Shown: positions 61,054 through 64,000 of the stretch, piece by piece
Position numbering within the stretch: the stretch's first letter is position 1
Layout: each line of letters opens with the position of its first letter
Source: Clostridiales bacterium
GTDB lineage: Bacteria; Bacillota; Desulfotomaculia; Desulfotomaculales; VENG01
Assembly (NCBI GenBank): GCA_016278505.1
Contig: JADQBQ010000015.1
Coordinates: 35,936-99,935, forward strand
Direction: 5' to 3'
Length of the DNA stretch: 64,000 bases
Position numbers and translations under genes: made by a program
The notes under the pieces: generated by a model
Database searches by the model: none
What the model was told of the DNA's origin: nothing
The model's input: only the letters and a program-made list of their open reading frames with translations

Positions 61054-61821
61054 ATGCGCATATCAACAAAGTGGATTATAGCGGTGACACTGGTTTGTAC
61101 GGTATTATTTGCCGGGTGCGCCGGCAATACCCCGGACAACTCACAACCAAACACTAACGGTGAAACAAAAAAAACAGATGCGCCAAATACTTCCTATCCC
61201 CAGGAAGTTAATCAGGCCCTGGAAGCAATTAAGGCATTAAAAGTTGGAACTTCGGTAATAGTCAACAACAAAACTTATGTGATCGCAAGTTTTGGCCAGC
61301 AGCCCACTGCCGGCTATGAAGCCCACATAACAAATGTAGAATTGGAAGGAAATAAAGCAATAGCAACGGTAGGCTTAGAACCTCCACAGGGTGATGCCGC
61401 CGCCACCGTTGTTACTTATCCCCAGACAGTTAAAGTGCTGGAAGGAAGTTACGAAAACGTTGCATTTGTTAAAGAAGGCGATTACATGCCCCAGATCGTA
61501 GGGCTTCAGAAACCTCTAAAGAAGACAAAGTATGCATCAGAAAACATTAGAGTAATTGATTATAACCCCTCTACTGCCGAGATAGCGGGTATTGCCAGGG
61601 TTTTCGAGGCTGTCGTAAGTTACCAAATGCGAGACGCACAGGGCAAAGTACTGAAAAGAGGAAACATAATGGCTCTTTCAGGGGCTCCTGACTGGGGATA
61701 CTTTGAACTAGAGTTAGACAAAATTCCCCAAGAGGCGTCGGAAATAATTCTATACCAGTCCAGTGCCAAAGACGGTTCTCTGCAGGATGAAGTTCACCTA
61801 CCGGTGAAAAGTAGTAGTTAA
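61054..61821 (+). CDS. Lipoprotein with PrcB_C-like and Gmad2-like domains
   Basis: 255 residues. Lipobox LFAGC near residue 22, a Thr/Asn-rich linker, then a PrcB_C-like domain (about 65-140: VIASFGQQPTAGYEAHI, TVVTYPQTVKVLE) and an immunoglobulin-like Gmad2 domain (about 165-255: IRVIDYNPSTAEIAGIARVFEA, SGAPDWGYFELEL). Gmad2 is found in spore-germination and cell-surface proteins. It probably sits outside the membrane. AGAGGTGACAGG precedes the ATG. Confidence 0.85.
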   Translation: MRISTKWIIAVTLVCTVLFAGCAGNTPDNSQPNTNGETKKTDAPNTSYPQEVNQALEAIKALKVGTSVIVNNKTYVIASFGQQPTAGYEAHITNVELEGNKAIATVGLEPPQGDAAATVVTYPQTVKVLEGSYENVAFVKEGDYMPQIVGLQKPLKKTKYASENIRVIDYNPSTAEIAGIARVFEAVVSYQMRDAQGKVLKRGNIMALSGAPDWGYFELELDKIPQEASEIILYQSSAKDGSLQDEVHLPVKSSS

Positions 61822-61835
61822 ACTTTTTGTCCGAG

Positions 61836-61869
61836 AAAAGACTGCTGCCAAGATCGGCAGCAGTCTTTT
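61836..61869. terminator. Bidirectional terminator between the lipoprotein and betaine importer genes
   Basis: AAAAGACTGCTGCC / GGCAGCAGTCTTTT hairpin with T-runs on both strands, between convergent genes. Confidence 0.92.
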
Positions 61870-61883
61870 TCAGTCTACAACAA

Positions 61884-62831
61884 TTATTTAATGAATCCAT
61901 TTTCTGTCAAGAAATCAGCAGCAATTGTTTCCGGGTTATCACCGTCAATGTCATGGCGGTAATTCATGGCGGACATTTCTGCATTATCAATCTCACCGCT
62001 GATTTTTTCCAGGATGTTCTTAAGCTCCGGGTAATCATCCAGTATTCCCTGGCGTACTACATAGGCACCATTATAAGCAGGGAAGTATTCCTTGTCGTCT
62101 TCCAACATTACCAGATCCAGCTTTTTAATCCTGGCATCAGTGGAATAAGCGGCTGCAACATCAACCTCAGCTTGGTCAATGGCTCTGTAAATAACTCCGT
62201 ACTGCATGGGCAGAACCTCTTTAAATTCTATCCCATACTCTTTGGACCAGCCGGGATAAGCGTCGGGCAGCACGTTAAAATTGTCATCACCGGCCAACTT
62301 CCAGTCAGCAGCATATTCAGCCAGGTCAGATTGCTTTTCCAAATTGTACTTTTCAGCTAATTCCCTTTTAACTGCCATGGTATAGGTATTGTTAAAGCCA
62401 AAGGGCTTCATCCAGGTCATGTTAAAATTCTCTTCGAAACCCTGCTTAACCTTTTCAAAAGACTCCTGGCTACTCAATTTAGGACCTTCGTACCTGAGCA
62501 CGCCATGCAGTTGAGTGCCTGTCCAGGTAGGATAAATGTCCACTTCTTTACCGGTCATGGCCTGGTGTAAAATAGCCGAACCGGTGAAGTCAACATTAAC
62601 GCTGGCTTCAAGGCCGGTATATTCTTCAATCAAAAGCTTGGCCATATTTGCCAGAATCATAGTCTCGTTGACATTCTGGGCAGCTACCTTAATTTCTCCC
62701 TGGTAGTCCATGGGGTCTGCCGCAGCAGAATTAGTGTCGTTTTTTTCCTCTTGCCCGCCGCATCCCACGACGCCCAACATCATTATTGAGACTAGCAGAA
62801 CAGTTACCAACCATTTTCCGTATTTTTTCAC
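61884..62831 (-). CDS. Glycine betaine/choline-type ABC transporter substrate-binding lipoprotein (OpuAC/OpuC type)
   Basis: 315 residues. Lipobox GVVGC near residue 24, then IKVAAQNVNETMILANMAKLL and DIYPTWTGTQLHGVL, typical of quaternary-amine binding proteins (OsmF/OpuC). Last gene of the operon, overlapping the permease by 4 bp. It would bind a compatible solute. Confidence 0.92.
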   Translation of the reverse strand: MKKYGKWLVTVLLVSIMMLGVVGCGGQEEKNDTNSAAADPMDYQGEIKVAAQNVNETMILANMAKLLIEEYTGLEASVNVDFTGSAILHQAMTGKEVDIYPTWTGTQLHGVLRYEGPKLSSQESFEKVKQGFEENFNMTWMKPFGFNNTYTMAVKRELAEKYNLEKQSDLAEYAADWKLAGDDNFNVLPDAYPGWSKEYGIEFKEVLPMQYGVIYRAIDQAEVDVAAAYSTDARIKKLDLVMLEDDKEYFPAYNGAYVVRQGILDDYPELKNILEKISGEIDNAEMSAMNYRHDIDGDNPETIAADFLTENGFIK

Positions 62832-63544
62832 GCTTTTATTGTCTCCTTTCGCTCAGTTATTAATTTTTTTTCCATCTTACGATTAAGCCTGGCCACCCGC
62901 CTTTGGGGACTTGCCATTTCTTGTAGATATTTTAATAATTGGTCAACTAACAGAGCAAGAATGGTTGCCGGCAGCGCCCCGGCCAAAATCACTTCATCAC
63001 GCACCGCAGATATACCTGAAAAAATTAACCTTCCCAGTCCACCTCCCCCTATGGCGGCAGCCAGGGTAGCAGTACCGATAATCCATACCGCAGCCACCCG
63101 GATGCCGGCAACTATAACCGGTCTGGCCAGAGGCAATTGTACCAGTCTGAGAATTTGGAATTCTGTCATACCCACGCCCCGCCCGGCCTCGATAAGAGAT
63201 TCCGATACGCTCTTGATACCGGTGTAGGTGTTCTGAATAACCGGAAGCATAGCGTACAAGACAAGAGCTATAATAGCATTATCCTTACCTATGCCCACCA
63301 CGAACATCAGGAAGCCTAAAAGGGCCAGACTCGGGATGGTCTCAAAAATATTGGCCAAACCAATAACATAAGGCGCCAGTTTTTCATTTCTGGTCAGGTA
63401 AATTCCTGTAGGTACACAGATAGCTATTGTGATTGTCAAGGCCACAAAAGATATAAAAATATGCTCCCAGGTCAAAAGCAAAATTTGAACGTATTCCCTT
63501 TGCACGTATTCTATAAAATTAACCCATAGGCCCGCGTCACTCAC
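62828..63544 (-). CDS. Glycine betaine-type ABC transporter permease (OpuB/ProW type)
   Basis: 238 residues, about five membrane helices. ETIPSLALLGFLMFVVGIG and EAGRGVGMTEFQILRLVQLPLA (EAA loop) identify the OpuB/ProW permeases. It starts right after the ATPase stop. Confidence 0.94.
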   Translation of the reverse strand: MSDAGLWVNFIEYVQREYVQILLLTWEHIFISFVALTITIAICVPTGIYLTRNEKLAPYVIGLANIFETIPSLALLGFLMFVVGIGKDNAIIALVLYAMLPVIQNTYTGIKSVSESLIEAGRGVGMTEFQILRLVQLPLARPVIVAGIRVAAVWIIGTATLAAAIGGGGLGRLIFSGISAVRDEVILAGALPATILALLVDQLLKYLQEMASPQRRVARLNRKMEKKLITERKETIKA

Positions 63545-64000
63545 TTAGCTTCCCCCTTCTTCCTGTTTAGCCGTCTGCCGCTGCAGACGGCTTACAGTCA
63601 GCTTGGCGATTCCGTTGTGGGTCACCAGCCCCAATAATTTTTTATCTTTATCTACTACGGGAATAGGCAGGTCGATGTCGTCAAGCATGACTGCAGCATC
63701 GCGCAGCGTAGCGTCTTCGACCGGCAGTTTACGATCGACCTTAAGCACTTGTTTTAACGACAGCTTCCGGCGGGACGCGCGCTTTACTTGCGCAATGGTT
63801 ACCATACCCGCCCAATAGCCGTTCCTGTCCAGAACCTGGGCTGAATCATAGCCAAGGTCTTCAAGTTCATCTAAAATCCTGCCGGGCTTGTGGTCCATCT
63901 TGAACACCAGCGGGGCCTCTTCCATAATCATTTTTACCGGGGAATCAGCGTCAATGGCAGAAAGCCGGTCCTGGCCAATAAAGTCCTTTACAAAATCATT
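63545..64000 (-). CDS. Glycine betaine-type ABC transporter ATPase, C-terminal part only
   Basis: The last about 150 codons of an OpuAA/ProV-type ATPase; the frame is open through the right edge. Before the internal Met at 63931 it reads NDFVKDFIGQDRLSAIDADSP, the usual DFVRDFVG link from ATPase to regulatory part. Two CBS motifs follow (AQVLDRNGYWAGMVTI; LPIPVVDKDKKLLGLVTHNGI), which sense ionic strength in OpuA. Walker motifs lie outside the window. Confidence 0.9.
   Translation of the reverse strand, partial: NDFVKDFIGQDRLSAIDADSPVKMIMEEAPLVFKMDHKPGRILDELEDLGYDSAQVLDRNGYWAGMVTIAQVKRASRRKLSLKQVLKVDRKLPVEDATLRDAAVMLDDIDLPIPVVDKDKKLLGLVTHNGIAKLTVSRLQRQTAKQEEGGS

Overview
The window looks like a chromosome segment of an anaerobic, moderate-GC, spore-forming Firmicute of the Desulfotomaculum/Peptococcaceae kind. 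The inference rests on a 2-oxoacid:ferredoxin oxidoreductase, B12 and radical SAM enzymes, selenoproteins, an agr-type signalling locus, a sigma-54 regulator, a Gmad2-type lipoprotein and Gram-positive lipoprotein importers. No rRNA or tRNA gene was seen, and the species cannot be named from this sequence.

Layout. 1-2342: CRISPR array with 36 repeats, running off the left edge. 2343-12000: leader, cas2, cas1, cas4, cas3, cas7, cas8c (with a nested cas11c start), cas5, a broken second cas3 and a WYL regulator, all on the minus strand. The AT-rich effector block appears to have replaced the native type I-C effector genes. 12128-15256: a DUF169 protein and an agr-like locus with a 46-residue AgrD-type peptide gene but no response regulator. 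15463-17463: a lone molybdopterin oxidoreductase. 17676-21645: a TAXI-TRAP importer. 21763-38056: a glutamate-type 2,3-aminomutase, a 1202-residue fusion of a B12 mutase with its reactivase, an opine dehydrogenase-like protein, a C26 gamma-glutamyl hydrolase, a peptide/opine-type ABC importer, a GntR regulator with three matching operators, and a sigma-54 activator. 38203-41152: korDABC behind a sigma-54 promoter. 41548-44206: an amino-acid ABC importer under a c-di-AMP riboswitch. 44379-45760: an EamA exporter and a DUF1540 protein. 45777-51517: a selenium block with LysR, SelD (itself a selenoprotein), radical SAM, methyltransferase, a membrane ferredoxin and a small UxxxC selenoprotein missed by ordinary ORF calling. 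51528-64000: a second amino-acid importer, a D/Y-rich secreted protein, a SIR2 protein, a MacAB-type exporter, an aminotransferase, a germination-type lipoprotein and a betaine importer cut by the right edge.

How the genes fit together. The GntR sites tie importer, hydrolase, opine dehydrogenase and fused mutase into one likely catabolic regulon for a glutamate-like or opine-like compound. The aminomutase and the 2-oxoacid oxidoreductase next to it could feed into or drain that route. The selenium block looks like one transcription unit built around a Sec redox protein. Strongest candidates for new biology: the one-chain mutase plus reactivase and its regulon, the radical SAM/methyltransferase/selenoprotein operon, and the chimeric CRISPR system. 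A 211-213 bp element with 13-bp terminal inverted repeats occurs twice.
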